This document shows positions 9,236-18,910 of a stretch of 64,000 bases of DNA, piece after piece. A program made the translations under genes and the position numbers. Under the pieces are notes generated by a model. That model saw only the letters and a program-made list of their open reading frames with translations. It searched no databases and had not been told where the DNA came from. Position 1 is the stretch's first letter; the number at the start of each line of letters is the position of its first letter. This stretch comes from Pedococcus bigeumensis (GTDB taxonomy: Bacteria > Actinomycetota > Actinomycetes > Actinomycetales > Dermatophilaceae), in NCBI RefSeq assembly GCF_006438965.1, contig NZ_RCZM01000001.1, forward strand, positions 559,097 through 623,096. Direction: 5' to 3'.

Positions 9236-10482
9236 GTGCTGGCCGCCGCATCGAGTGTCGCTGCGTCAACCGGCGCTGCGGCGAGCAGCGAAGGATCTGC
9301 GACGGCGCCGACCACCACCACCGCGGGTGCCTTGACTCCCCGAGCGGCCGCCGCCTCGACGATCTGCCGCAGGGGCGCGCGCGTCACGCGCTGGGTCGGC
9401 AGGGTGGCGTCCTCGACGATGGCCACAGGCACCAAGGGGTCGGATCCGGCGGCGAGCAGCTGGTCGACGTGCGAGGCGAGACGGCCGACCCCCATGAGGA
9501 CCACCAACGTCGCGTGGCGACGGACCACGACGTCCAGGGCCGACTGGTCCAGCTGGCGATGACCGTGCGTGACGTGGACCGAGGCAACGGTGCCGCGGTG
9601 GGTGACCGGGATGCCGGCGGCCAGCGGGGCGGACAGCGCCGACGTCACCCCCGGCACCACCTCGACGGGTATGCCGTGGGCCGCCAGCGCCTGCTGCTCC
9701 TCGCCCCCTCGGCCGAAGAGGAAGGGATCGCCACCCTTGAGCCGGGCCACGACCCGGCCGCGTCCCGACTGGTCGATGAGGATGGCGTTGATCTCGTGCT
9801 GGGTGGCGGCGTGACGGCCTGGTGCCTTGCCGACGTCGATGACCTCGACGTCCCCCGGGAGCGAGTCGAGGATCGAGGTCGGCCCGAGTCGGTCGGTGAC
9901 CACGACGTCCGCCTCGAACAGCGCCCTGCGCGCCCGGACGGTCATCAGGTCCGCGGCACCGGGGCCGCCACCGATCAGGATGACCCGACCGCGTGAACCG
10001 CTGCCGCGGCGGTGGTGGCGCAGGTCGAGGGTGCCCATGGTCAGCGTGCCGGCGAGCTGGTCCCGGACTCGCGCGGCACGAGCCGGGTCGGGGTCGCCCA
10101 CGGAGGTCACGGCCACGGTGAGCCCGGCGTGCCGAGTGCTGGCCGGGGTGCGAGCCGTTCCCAGCGAAGCGCCACTGGCGCAGACGCTCCACACTCGTCG
10201 GTCGGTGGCCCACCGGCAGACCTCCGCGTTGACCGCGGAGTCGTCGGTGGCGGCGTGCACGAACCACACGCCGTCGAGGTCGGACTGCTCCACCGGGCGA
10301 CGGTGCCAGACCACCTCGTCCGCCAGCACGCGGTCGACCAGGTCCTCGCAGAGCTGCGGTGCGACCACCGTGACAGCAGCACCACCATCGAGCAGCGTGG
10401 CGGCGCGGCGTGCCGCCACGGGCCCTCCGCCGGCGACGAGCACCGCACGTCCGGCCAGGTCCAGCCCGACGAGGGTCGTCAT
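9232..10482 (-). CDS. cysG: Siroheme synthase: precorrin-2 dehydrogenase domain plus uroporphyrinogen-III methyltransferase
   Basis: Makes the siroheme cofactor of nitrite reductase. Residues about 1-150 form the NAD-binding precorrin-2 dehydrogenase part (GRAVLVAGGGPVAARRAATLL). Residues about 165-400 are the SAM-dependent uroporphyrinogen-III C-methyltransferase, with GGGPGAADLMT, RLKGGDPFLFGRGGEE, VPGVTSALSAP and the TLVVLMG block. The 416-residue length is a little short of enterobacterial CysG (about 457), mainly in the middle helical domain, so the ferrochelatase activity is less certain. It overlaps nirD upstream and hemD downstream by 4 bp each. Confidence 0.9.
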   Translation of the reverse strand: MTTLVGLDLAGRAVLVAGGGPVAARRAATLLDGGAAVTVVAPQLCEDLVDRVLADEVVWHRRPVEQSDLDGVWFVHAATDDSAVNAEVCRWATDRRVWSVCASGASLGTARTPASTRHAGLTVAVTSVGDPDPARAARVRDQLAGTLTMGTLDLRHHRRGSGSRGRVILIGGGPGAADLMTVRARRALFEADVVVTDRLGPTSILDSLPGDVEVIDVGKAPGRHAATQHEINAILIDQSGRGRVVARLKGGDPFLFGRGGEEQQALAAHGIPVEVVPGVTSALSAPLAAGIPVTHRGTVASVHVTHGHRQLDQSALDVVVRRHATLVVLMGVGRLASHVDQLLAAGSDPLVPVAIVEDATLPTQRVTRAPLRQIVEAAAARGVKAPAVVVVGAVADPSLLAAAPVDAATLDAAAST

Positions 10483-10901
10483 CCGGTGCCGCGCTCGACT
10501 GCGTCGGGCAGGAGGGCCTGACCGGGCTCCACAGGTGGGCCGACGCTGACGACGTCATCGGCCACGTGCACGGCATAGGCGAGCAGGTGGCGGGGGTCCT
10601 TGCCGACCGGGTCGAGGCACTGCCCGGTCCGCAGGTCGAAGACCTGTTTGTACATCGGTGAGGCCACCGTGGGTGTGCCGCCCCGCGTGCCCACGATCCC
10701 GCGCGACATGACGTGGGCGCCGCTGTACGGGTCGAGCTGCTGCACGGCATACACGGTGTCGTCGAAGGTGCGGAACAGGGCGACCTGGCTGCCGTGGACC
10801 AGGGCACACGCCCCGCGCTCGCGGGGCAGGTCCTCGACGGTGCAGACCGGGAGCCAGCTCGGCTCCAGCGCCAGCGGGGACAGGCTCGTCTCGGTGGTCA
10901 T
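10479..10901 (-). CDS. nirD: Nitrite reductase (NADH) small subunit
   Basis: Small subunit of the assimilatory NADH nitrite reductase, 140 residues, cytoplasmic. Family blocks are LDPYSGAHVMSRGIVG, TVASPMYKQVFDLRTGQC and VADDVVSVGP. As in other NirD proteins the Rieske fold lacks cluster ligands. Its ATG overlaps the end of nirB by 4 bp and its own stop overlaps cysG, so translation is coupled along the operon. Confidence 0.93.
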   Translation of the reverse strand: MTTETSLSPLALEPSWLPVCTVEDLPRERGACALVHGSQVALFRTFDDTVYAVQQLDPYSGAHVMSRGIVGTRGGTPTVASPMYKQVFDLRTGQCLDPVGKDPRHLLAYAVHVADDVVSVGPPVEPGQALLPDAVERGTG

Positions 10902-13477
10902 CGGCGCACCTCCAGGGTCGTGCCGGCGATGAGGAGGGAGCCGCCTGCTCGCTCGGACTCCGTTGCGGGACGGGCCTGTCCGCGCTCGTTCACATAGGCG
11001 AGTGAGTCGTCCGGCTGGTCCGGCGCGTTGACGAAGGACCCGAACCGCCGCAGCTTCTCCGGGTCATTCAGGGCCGCGGCCCACTCGTCCTCGTAGCCCT
11101 CCACGTGGCCGGCCATGGCCTCGTCGAGGTCGGCGCCGATGCCGAGTGAGTCCTCGAGGACGACGTCGCGGATGGCGTCGAGCCCACCCTCGTGGTCCTC
11201 GACCCACACGGCGGTGCGCTGCAGCCGGTCCGCGGTGCGGACGTAGTACATGAGGAACCGGTCGATGGTGCGCACCAGCATCTCGGTGTCGAGGTCCTCG
11301 GCCAGCAGCTCGGCGTGCCGTGGGGTGAAGCCGCCGTTGCCCCCGACATAGAGGTTCCAGCCGTTGTCGGTCGCGATGACACCGACGTCCTTGCCGCGGG
11401 CCTCGGCGCACTCACGCGCGCACCCGGACACGCCCAGCTTGATCTTGTGCGGGGACCGCAGCCCTCGGTAGCGCAGCTCGAGGGCGATGGCGAGACCGAC
11501 CGAGTCCTGCACGCCGTAGCGACACCAGGTCGAGCCGACGCACGACTTCACGGTGCGCAGCGACTTCCCGTAGGCGTGCCCCGACTCGAAGCCCGCGTCG
11601 ACGAGCCGCTTCCAGATCTTCGGCAGCTGCTCGATGCGGGCGCCGAAGAGGTCGATCCGCTGGCCGCCGGTGATCTTCGTGTAGAGCCCGAAGTCCTTGG
11701 CCACCTCGCCGATAACGATGAGCCGCTCCGGCGTGATCTCGCCGCCGGGGATGCGGGGAACGACCGAGTACGAGCCGTCCTTCTGCAGGTTGGCCATCAC
11801 GTGGTCGTTGGTGTCCTGCAACGTCGCCCGCTCACCCTCGAGGATGTGCCCGGTGCCGAGCGAGGCGAGGATGGAGCCGATGACCGGCTTGCAGATGTCG
11901 CAGCCGCGGCCGTTGCCGTGCCGGCCGATGATCTCGCTGAACGTCGTCAGGCCCTGCACCCGCACCACGTCGAAGAGCTGCGCGCGCGACAGCTCGAAGT
12001 GCTCGCAGAGCGCGTTGCTCACCTCGACGCCGGACCTCTCCAGCTCGGTGGTGACGAGGCGCTTGACCAGCGGGAGGCAGGAGCCGCAGCTCGTGCCCGC
12101 CCTCGTGCACGCCTTGACGCCGGCGAGGTCGGTGCAGCCGGCGTCGGTCACCGAGCACCGGATCGCACCGGCAGTGACGTTGTTGCAGGAGCACACGGCT
12201 GCGTCGTCGGGCAGGTCGCCGGCAGCAGCCGGAGCCGCCCCTTCGGGGAGGAGGTATGCCGCGGGGTCTCCGCCCAGCTCGCGGCCCACCATCGGCCGCA
12301 ACGCGGCATACGCACTGGCGTCGCCGACGAGGATGCCGCCGCGCAGGGTGCGGGCGTCGTCGGACATCACGAGCTTCTTGTAGACGCCGGCGACCGGGTC
12401 GGAGATGACGACCTCGAGTCCGCCGGCCTCGGCCGCGAAGGCGTCGCCGAAGGACGCCACGTCGACTCCGAGGAGCTTGAGCTTCGTGGACAGGTCCGCA
12501 CCGGGGAAGGTGCCCTCACCGCCGAGCAGCCGGTCGGCGACGATCTCGGCCATCGTGTAGCCCGGGGCGACCAGTCCGAGGGTCCGGCCACCGATGCAGG
12601 CCACCTCACCGACCGCCCAGACCGCAGGATCGGCTGTCGCGCACGAGTCGTCGACCACGACACCACCGCGCTCACCGACCTCGAGGCCGGCCTCGCGGGC
12701 GAGCTCGTCGCGCGGTCGCACGCCGACGGCGAAGACGACCACGTCGACGTCGAGGCCAGGGCCGTCGGCGAACTCCATCTTCGAGACGCGGCCGAGGAGC
12801 CCCACGATCTTGGACGTCGCGGTGCTCGTGCGCACCTTCACGCCCAGGGCCTCGATGAGCCGGCGCAGTGCCTCGCCGCCACCGTCGTCGACCTGGAGCG
12901 GCATCAGCCGGGAGGCGAACTCGACGACGGTGGTCTCGACCTGGAGGGCGGTGAGGGCACCTGCGGCCTCGAGACCCAGAAGTCCGCCGCCGACGACCGC
13001 TCCACGCAGCGGGCGGCCCACCTCGTCGCGGAGGTTCTCGACGTAGGCGCGCAGGGCGGCGACGTCGTCGATGGTCCGGTAGACGAAGGCGCCGCGGAGG
13101 TCCCTGCCGGGCACCGGGGGTACGGCGGCATACGAGCCGGTCGCGAGGACGAGGGAGTCATAGGGGAGCGTGCGGCCGTCCGATGTGGCGATCGTGCGGG
13201 CCTCGCGGTCGATCGCCGTCGCGGCGACCCCACGGCGGAGCGTCACCAGCGGGTCGTCCCAGATCTCCTGACCTCCCAGGGCGAGGTCGTCGGGGTCGCG
13301 TCCGGTGAAGTACGAGGTGAGGGCGACGCGGTCATAGGGAGCCCGTGGCTCCTCGCACAGGAGGGTCACCGCCCACTCACCAGCGGTGTCGCGCGAACGC
13401 AGGGCGTCCACGAGCCGTCGAGCCACCATGCCGCCGCCGACCACGACGAGCTCGCGTGGAGACGGGGGCTGGACCAT
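10898..13477 (-). CDS. nirB: Nitrite reductase (NADH) large subunit
   Basis: Reduces nitrite to ammonium with NADH, siroheme and iron-sulfur centres. The 859-residue protein begins with an FAD domain (ELVVVGGGMVARR), then an NAD-binding domain (GAVVGGGLLGLEAAGAL). Next come BFD-type [2Fe-2S] motifs (CSCNNVTAGAI, TSCGSCLPL) and a nitrite/sulfite reductase half-domain. The siroheme/4Fe-4S cysteines appear in SCVGSTWCRYG and GVSGCARECAE. The ATG at 13477 is preferred; a GTG at 13486 is in frame. It starts 10 nt after the stop of the upstream oxidoreductase, with no clear Shine-Dalgarno, consistent with coupling. Confidence 0.96.
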   Translation of the reverse strand: MVQPPSPRELVVVGGGMVARRLVDALRSRDTAGEWAVTLLCEEPRAPYDRVALTSYFTGRDPDDLALGGQEIWDDPLVTLRRGVAATAIDREARTIATSDGRTLPYDSLVLATGSYAAVPPVPGRDLRGAFVYRTIDDVAALRAYVENLRDEVGRPLRGAVVGGGLLGLEAAGALTALQVETTVVEFASRLMPLQVDDGGGEALRRLIEALGVKVRTSTATSKIVGLLGRVSKMEFADGPGLDVDVVVFAVGVRPRDELAREAGLEVGERGGVVVDDSCATADPAVWAVGEVACIGGRTLGLVAPGYTMAEIVADRLLGGEGTFPGADLSTKLKLLGVDVASFGDAFAAEAGGLEVVISDPVAGVYKKLVMSDDARTLRGGILVGDASAYAALRPMVGRELGGDPAAYLLPEGAAPAAAGDLPDDAAVCSCNNVTAGAIRCSVTDAGCTDLAGVKACTRAGTSCGSCLPLVKRLVTTELERSGVEVSNALCEHFELSRAQLFDVVRVQGLTTFSEIIGRHGNGRGCDICKPVIGSILASLGTGHILEGERATLQDTNDHVMANLQKDGSYSVVPRIPGGEITPERLIVIGEVAKDFGLYTKITGGQRIDLFGARIEQLPKIWKRLVDAGFESGHAYGKSLRTVKSCVGSTWCRYGVQDSVGLAIALELRYRGLRSPHKIKLGVSGCARECAEARGKDVGVIATDNGWNLYVGGNGGFTPRHAELLAEDLDTEMLVRTIDRFLMYYVRTADRLQRTAVWVEDHEGGLDAIRDVVLEDSLGIGADLDEAMAGHVEGYEDEWAAALNDPEKLRRFGSFVNAPDQPDDSLAYVNERGQARPATESERAGGSLLIAGTTLEVRR

Positions 13478-13487
13478 GGCGCCCACG

Positions 13488-15125
13488 CTAGGAGGCTGCC
13501 GTTTCGGCGTTGTGGTTCATGTGTTTCCCCTTCGTTACGTGGTTCTCACCCGGACGGACGTCGGAGGGTGAGAAGGCCATGGCGGTCGTGCCGAGGGCGT
13601 CCTTGCTCGTGCTTGCCGCCGGCGACAGCCACTCGACGAGCGCGCACACGTCGTCCGAGCACCCGCCGCAGCCGGTGGTTGCCCGGGTTGCCGCGGCGAC
13701 GTCCGGGACACTGGTCGCCCCGTCGTGCACGCAGGCGACGATGGCCGCCTTGCTCACGCCGTTGCACCGGCAGATGGTGGCGTCGTCCGGGATTGCGTCG
13801 GGCGAGGTGGGTGCGCTTGCCGGGCCCGGCATCAGGGCAGGCAGCAGCAGGTATGCCGGGTCGGCGGGTACCGGGGTGCGCCGGGTGTACGTCGTGACGA
13901 GGTCCGCCGCGACCGCGCCCGCACCGACGCAGGTGGCGCCGACGAGGAGCCCACCGGACACGACGACCTCGACGTGCCGGCCGACATCGGGGTCGCTGAG
14001 GCGAAGGGTGCGCTGCGCCGGGTCGTCGACACGTTGCGAGCCGCACACCCCCATGGTCACGACGTCGAGGCCGTGCGCCTTGAGCCGCACCACGTCGCTC
14101 CCGACCGAGGAGGGTCGTGGTGACGCGGCGGTCGGGCGGGTCGGCAAGAGTTCCGCCCCGCCGCTGATGCTCCCGCACAGGAGCGCGGCGAGGCGGCGGG
14201 ACTGCTCCCACCCTTGGGCGACGAGGCCGGAGCCACCCTCGGGTGGCTGGGCGCAGTCGCCGATGGCAAACACGCGGTGGTCGTCCGGCGAACGCAGGTC
14301 GTCATCCACGACGACGCCGCGGTCGACCGATAGCCCGGCAGTGGTCGCCAGGACGGTGCTGGGCACCGTGCCGGTCGCGAGCACGAGCAGGTCGGCAGGG
14401 ACGATCTCGCCGTCATCCAGACGCAGTCCCCGGAGCCGACCATCCTCGACCAGTGCCTCGGTGGCTCCGACGCCGACCCGGTGGTCGATGCCCAGACCGG
14501 ACATGGCGAGCTCGACCACCCGGCCGGCCTCCTCGTCGAGCTGACGCTCCATGAGGGTGCTCGCCGGGTGGACCACGGTGACGGCGACCCCGCGTCTGGC
14601 GAGGCCGCAAGCAGCCTCCATGCCGAGGACGCCCGCCCCGAGGACCACCGCTCGTTGCGCGTTCAGCGTGGCGGCGACGATCTCGCGGGCGTCGTCGATC
14701 GAGCGCAGGCCGTGGACGCCGTGGGTCAGCGTGCCGTCGTCTGCGCCGCCGCCATCGCCTCGGTCCGCGGCACGCAGACCGGGCAACGGCGGGACCCGGG
14801 CTGCGGACCCGGTGGCGAGGACCAGCCGGTCGTAGCGCAGCCGCCCACCACCGGCGGTCACGACGACACGGTCCTCGCGGTCGAGGTGGTCCGCCTGCTC
14901 ACCACGCAGCACCGTGAGGCGAGGGCTCTGCGGAGTGGGGAGGGTCAGCGCCGACAGGTCGTGCTTGCCGGCGACGACCTCGCTGAGGAGCACGCGGTTG
15001 TAGGGCTCGCACGCCTCGGCCCCCACGACCGTCACGTCATAGCGTCCGGCCGCGTCGGCACCGAGGAGGTCCTCGACGAAGCGCGACCCGACCATGCCGT
15101 TGCCGATGACGACCAGGCGGGTCAT
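13488..15125 (-). CDS. nasB: FAD-dependent oxidoreductase with BFD [2Fe-2S] domain, nitrate reductase electron-transfer subunit
   Basis: Probable NAD(P)H-oxidising electron donor for the neighbouring nitrate reductase. The 545-residue protein has two dinucleotide folds (RLVVIGNGMVGSRF; RAVVLGAGVLGMEAACGLARR) and the DHRVFAIGDCAQ flavin motif. A C-terminal BFD-type iron-sulfur region shows ICRCNGVSKAAI and TGCGGCSDDV. It resembles the N-terminal half of NirB, from which it differs by lacking the sulfite reductase module. ATG at 15125 overlaps the nasA stop by 4 bp. The exact electron route is inferred from the operon context. Confidence 0.85.
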   Translation of the reverse strand: MTRLVVIGNGMVGSRFVEDLLGADAAGRYDVTVVGAEACEPYNRVLLSEVVAGKHDLSALTLPTPQSPRLTVLRGEQADHLDREDRVVVTAGGGRLRYDRLVLATGSAARVPPLPGLRAADRGDGGGADDGTLTHGVHGLRSIDDAREIVAATLNAQRAVVLGAGVLGMEAACGLARRGVAVTVVHPASTLMERQLDEEAGRVVELAMSGLGIDHRVGVGATEALVEDGRLRGLRLDDGEIVPADLLVLATGTVPSTVLATTAGLSVDRGVVVDDDLRSPDDHRVFAIGDCAQPPEGGSGLVAQGWEQSRRLAALLCGSISGGAELLPTRPTAASPRPSSVGSDVVRLKAHGLDVVTMGVCGSQRVDDPAQRTLRLSDPDVGRHVEVVVSGGLLVGATCVGAGAVAADLVTTYTRRTPVPADPAYLLLPALMPGPASAPTSPDAIPDDATICRCNGVSKAAIVACVHDGATSVPDVAAATRATTGCGGCSDDVCALVEWLSPAASTSKDALGTTAMAFSPSDVRPGENHVTKGKHMNHNAETAAS

Positions 15126-17374
15126 GCGGGGGTCTCCGTGCCCACGTGATCCGGCTCGGGGTGCGTTTCCCGACGCGCGAGGTGGCGTCGCGCCGGGGTG
15201 ATGTCGACAGCACAGACCTTGAACTCCGGCATGCCCGACACCGGGTCGGTCGCGTCGGTCGTCAGCCGGTTCACGCTGGCGGCACCGCTCCAGTGGAACG
15301 GCATGAAGATGGTGTCCGGTCGGATCGAGTACGTGATGCGTGCGGGCACGGCGACCGAGCCGCGGCTGGTCGTGAGACGCACGCGCTCACCGTCGACCAC
15401 TCCCAGTCGGGCTGCGAGCAGCGGGTGCACCTCCGCGGTCGGTCCGGGGACCGCGGTGGCCAGCGTCGCTACCCGCCGGGTCTGCGCGCCGGACTGGTAG
15501 TGCTGCAGCACCCGCCCGGTGACGAGGTAGAGCGGCGCGTCCGGACGCAGGTCGTCGGCCGGGCCGACATGGTCCACGGCGACCATGTGAGCACACCCGT
15601 CGTGGGTGGGGAACGAGTCGGCAAACAGGCGCGGGGTGCCGGGGTGCGGTGCCACACCGCCACCGGCTCCGGTGGCCGGGCACGGCCAGTACAGCGCCTC
15701 TTCGGTGTCGAGTCGGGCGTGACTGAGGCCGCTGTAGTCGGCGCGTCCGCCCCGGCTGGCGCGCGCCAGCTCGTCGAAGACGAGGGTCGGCTCGGTGTCC
15801 CATGTCCCCTTCGAGCCGAGACGGGCGGCCAGCTGCGACCACACCCAGAGCTCGCTGCGGACACCGCTGGGTGGGTCGATCGCCTTGCGGCGCCTGATGA
15901 CTCGGCCCTCCAGGGAGGTCATGGTGCCCTCCTCCTCGGCCCACTGGGTGACTGGCAGGATGACGTCGGCGAGCATGGCCGTCTCGGACGGCACGAAGTC
16001 GCAGACCACGAGGAGGTCGAGGGCGGCGAGCCGCTCGGCGACCTGTTGGGCGTTGGGGGCGCTGACCAGCAGGTTGGAGCCGTGCACGAGCAGGGCGCGT
16101 GGGCCACCGGGCGTCCCGAGCGAGGCCAGCAGCTCGACGGCGGGTTGGCCCTTGCCCGGCAGGGACGACTCAGGGACGCCCCAGACCGCGGCCACGTGGG
16201 CGCGCGCGTCCGGGTCGTTGATCATCCGGTAGCCGGGGAGCTGGTCGCACTTCTGGCCGTGCTCGCGGCCGCCCTGGCCGTTGCCCTGTCCGGTGACCGC
16301 GCCGTACCCGCTGCCGACGCGACCCGGCAGGCCGAGCAGGAGGGCGAGGTTGATGGCGGCCGAGACCGTGGCCGTGCCCTGGCGGGACTGCTCGACGCCC
16401 CGTCCGGTGAGGACGAACGCTCCACGACCGCCCCTGGCGGGACTGGCGGCCGCGAGCAGGCGTGCTGCGTCGCGGAGCACGCCTGCCGGGACCCCGCACA
16501 CCTGCTCGGCCCGCTCCGGCCACCACAGCGCCGAGCGCCGGCGGATCTCCTCGAGGCCGGTGGTGCGTGCCTCGAGGTAGTCGAGGTCGGCGAGGCCCTC
16601 GGTGAGCAGGATGTGCTGGAGCGCCATGAGGACGACCAGGTCGGTGCCCGGCACCGGCTGCAGGTGCAGTCCCTGGCCGTCCGCCGCGAGGTCGGCCGTC
16701 GCGCTGCGCCGCGGGTCGACGACGACCAGGCCACCGCGCCCCCGGACATCCGCTAGGTGGGCGACCGAGGGCGGCATCGTCTCGGCGAGGTTGCTGCCGA
16801 GTAGGAGCACCGCGTCGGCACCGCTGAGATCGGTCAACGGGAATGGGAGCCCGCGGTCGATGCCGAGGGTCTGGTTTGCGGCGGCCGCCGCGCTGCTCAT
16901 GCAGAAGCGGCCGTTGTAGTCGATGTTTGCGGTGCCGAGGGCAATACGGGCGAACTTGCCCAGCTGGTAAGCCTTTTCGTTCGTCAGGCCGCCCCCACCG
17001 AACACCGCCACGGCGTCCGCACCGTCCTCGTCGCGGATGCGGCGGAGCTGGATGGCGACCAGGTCCAGCGCCTCGTCCCAGCCGACCGGAACGAGGTCGC
17101 CGTCGGCAGTGCGCACGAGCGGGGTGGTGAGTCGGTCGGGCGCCGCCAGCACCTCGGCGCTGGTCCAGCCCTTCTGGCACAGTCCGCCGCGGTTCGTCGG
17201 GAAGGCCCGGCCCTCGACGGCGACGCCGTTATCGCCGTCGAGGCCGGGGTTCGGGGTGAGGGTCTGGGCGCACTGCAGCGCGCAGTACGGGCAGTGCGTT
17301 GCGACGCCTTCGGTGCCGGCACCGCCGGTCGCAGCGGTGAGGGCGGTGTCGGTGTCGCGGGGGAGAGGGGTCAC
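15122..17374 (-). CDS. nasA: Assimilatory nitrate reductase, molybdopterin catalytic subunit
   Basis: Reduces nitrate to nitrite in the cytoplasm using bis-MGD and one [4Fe-4S] cluster. The cluster cysteines are in HCPYCALQC near residue 30 and GGLCQKGW about 35 residues later. The molybdenum-ligand cysteine is in NGRFCMSSAAAA. Other family blocks are GSNLAETMPPSVAHL, GQGNGQGGREHGQKCDQLPG and the cofactor-binding C-terminus with GRVLQHYQSG. The open frame extends further upstream, but the GTG at 17374 is chosen because it lies 14 nt after the narK stop and just before the conserved region; it gives 750 residues, normal for the family. Confidence 0.94.
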   Translation of the reverse strand: MTPLPRDTDTALTAATGGAGTEGVATHCPYCALQCAQTLTPNPGLDGDNGVAVEGRAFPTNRGGLCQKGWTSAEVLAAPDRLTTPLVRTADGDLVPVGWDEALDLVAIQLRRIRDEDGADAVAVFGGGGLTNEKAYQLGKFARIALGTANIDYNGRFCMSSAAAAANQTLGIDRGLPFPLTDLSGADAVLLLGSNLAETMPPSVAHLADVRGRGGLVVVDPRRSATADLAADGQGLHLQPVPGTDLVVLMALQHILLTEGLADLDYLEARTTGLEEIRRRSALWWPERAEQVCGVPAGVLRDAARLLAAASPARGGRGAFVLTGRGVEQSRQGTATVSAAINLALLLGLPGRVGSGYGAVTGQGNGQGGREHGQKCDQLPGYRMINDPDARAHVAAVWGVPESSLPGKGQPAVELLASLGTPGGPRALLVHGSNLLVSAPNAQQVAERLAALDLLVVCDFVPSETAMLADVILPVTQWAEEEGTMTSLEGRVIRRRKAIDPPSGVRSELWVWSQLAARLGSKGTWDTEPTLVFDELARASRGGRADYSGLSHARLDTEEALYWPCPATGAGGGVAPHPGTPRLFADSFPTHDGCAHMVAVDHVGPADDLRPDAPLYLVTGRVLQHYQSGAQTRRVATLATAVPGPTAEVHPLLAARLGVVDGERVRLTTSRGSVAVPARITYSIRPDTIFMPFHWSGAASVNRLTTDATDPVSGMPEFKVCAVDITPARRHLARRETHPEPDHVGTETPA

Positions 17375-17388
17375 GAAGGGTCCCGGAC

Positions 17389-18777
17389 TCAGATCGTCTC
17401 GGCGGCGAGCGGGGAACCGCGCCGGGCGTACACGGCATACGTCGTGATGGCCATGAGCAGGTAGGCGGCGATGAAGACCCACAGCGCTGGGACGAGAGAG
17501 CCGTACTGGGCCTTGGCCATCGCGAACCCGCGGGGGATGAAGAAGCCCCCGTAGGCGCCGACAGCACCAGCGATCCCGATGCACCCGGCTGCCGTCTTGC
17601 GCGCGATGGGCAGGCGGTCCGCGCTGACCCCGGCCCGGAACACCGCTGGGATCATCCGGTAGGTCGCGCCGTTGCCGATTCCGGCGCCGACGAAGAGCAC
17701 GAGGAAGGAGCTGAAGAAGACCGCGAAGCTGTGCGACGTGAGCCCCTCGATGGCACCCACGGCCCCGAGGGCGAGGAGCACGAACGAGCCGATCGTCACG
17801 CGGGCTCCACCGAACCGGTCAGCGACGATTCCGCCGAGCGGCCTGGTGAGGGCCCCGATCAGTGCGCCGAGGAACGCGATGGTCGTCGGCGTCTCGGGGA
17901 ACTGGGTCTTGAGCAGCGTTGGGAAGGCCCCCGAGTAGCCGATGAACGACCCGAAGGTGCCGATGTAGAGGAACGAGATGATCCAGGTGTGCCGGTTGCG
18001 GGTGGCCGCGGCGAAGCTGCCGTAGTCGGCCTTGACGCCGGTCAGGTTGTCCATGCCGCGCCAGGCGAGCACCGCAGCGAGGATCGCCAGCGGGATGAAC
18101 ATCAGGCCGGCTCGTTCGAGGTGCGTGCCGGCGCCGATGGCGATCACTGCCGGCACGACCAGCTGGACGAGACCGGTGCCGAGGTTGCCCCCGGCGGCGT
18201 TGATCCCGAGGGCCTTGCCCTTCTCCGCCTCGGGGAAGAAGAACGAGATGTTCGTCATCGAGGAGGCGAAGTTGCCGCCGCCGAAGCCCGCAAGGGCCGC
18301 GCAGCCGAGCAGCAGCCCGAACGACGACGACGGATCGCTCACCACCCAGGCGAGGGCTGACGCCGGGATGAGCAGGAGCAGTGCCGAGATGATGGTCCAG
18401 TTGCGGCCGCCGAAGCGCGGGACGGCGAAGGTGTAGGGGATCCGCACGGTCGCGCCGACCAGGCTGGGCACGGCGATCAGCCAGAACTGCTGATCCAGGG
18501 TCAGGCTGAACCCGGCCGCTGGAAGCAGAGGGACGACGACGCTCCAGAGGGCCCAGACGCAGAAGCCGAGGAACTCGGCGAGGACGGACAGGCTGAGGTT
18601 GCGTCGCGCGATCGACCGCCCACCTCCGCGCCAGAACGTCGGGTCCTCAGGGTCCCAGTGGTCGATCCACCGGCCCGACCGATGGGTCGGCGCTGCGGTG
18701 GTGGCTGGCGTGGGGGCAGCCGGGCTCACCGGTGCCGTGGTCGTCGCGGAATCGCCGGAGGTCAGGTTCGTGGTCAC
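17389..18777 (-). CDS. narK: Nitrate/nitrite transporter, major facilitator superfamily
   Basis: Imports nitrate and/or exports nitrite; first gene of the nitrate assimilation operon. The 462 residues comprise a Pro/Thr/Ala-rich N-terminal tail of about 55 residues and about 12 membrane segments. NarK nitrate signature-like stretches are GFGGGNFASSMTNISFFFP and GAGIGNGATYRMIPAVF. The GTG at 18777 lacks a strong Shine-Dalgarno. The 133-bp region upstream contains the candidate GlnR-type site listed separately. Confidence 0.94.
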   Translation of the reverse strand: MTTNLTSGDSATTTAPVSPAAPTPATTAAPTHRSGRWIDHWDPEDPTFWRGGGRSIARRNLSLSVLAEFLGFCVWALWSVVVPLLPAAGFSLTLDQQFWLIAVPSLVGATVRIPYTFAVPRFGGRNWTIISALLLLIPASALAWVVSDPSSSFGLLLGCAALAGFGGGNFASSMTNISFFFPEAEKGKALGINAAGGNLGTGLVQLVVPAVIAIGAGTHLERAGLMFIPLAILAAVLAWRGMDNLTGVKADYGSFAAATRNRHTWIISFLYIGTFGSFIGYSGAFPTLLKTQFPETPTTIAFLGALIGALTRPLGGIVADRFGGARVTIGSFVLLALGAVGAIEGLTSHSFAVFFSSFLVLFVGAGIGNGATYRMIPAVFRAGVSADRLPIARKTAAGCIGIAGAVGAYGGFFIPRGFAMAKAQYGSLVPALWVFIAAYLLMAITTYAVYARRGSPLAAETI

Positions 18778-18820
18778 CCGGGAAGCGTGACCAACCGATG
18801 TTTCGCAACCCTGCGACCGC

Positions 18821-18837
18821 CGTAAAGCGTTCGTAAC
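18821..18837 (-). promoter_or_regulatory. Candidate GlnR-type site upstream of narK
   Basis: On the minus strand this reads GTTACGAACGCTTTACG, which fits the AC-n9-AC half-site spacing described for mycobacterial GlnR. It lies 44-60 nt before the narK start. Nitrate operons of this kind are commonly nitrogen-regulated, but the match is short and could be chance. Confidence 0.3.
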
Positions 18838-18910
18838 AGTTGCCGCACAGTCCCGTCACCGGGGCTGTGAGAACTTCGATCCAGGTATGCCGCAGACGGG
18901 CAGTGACCGG

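Noticed and set aside
11192-13897. A 901-codon open frame on the plus strand opposite nirB
   Set aside because: It mirrors the codon periodicity of nirB, has no domain pattern and no start signal. Long antisense frames are expected at this GC content.
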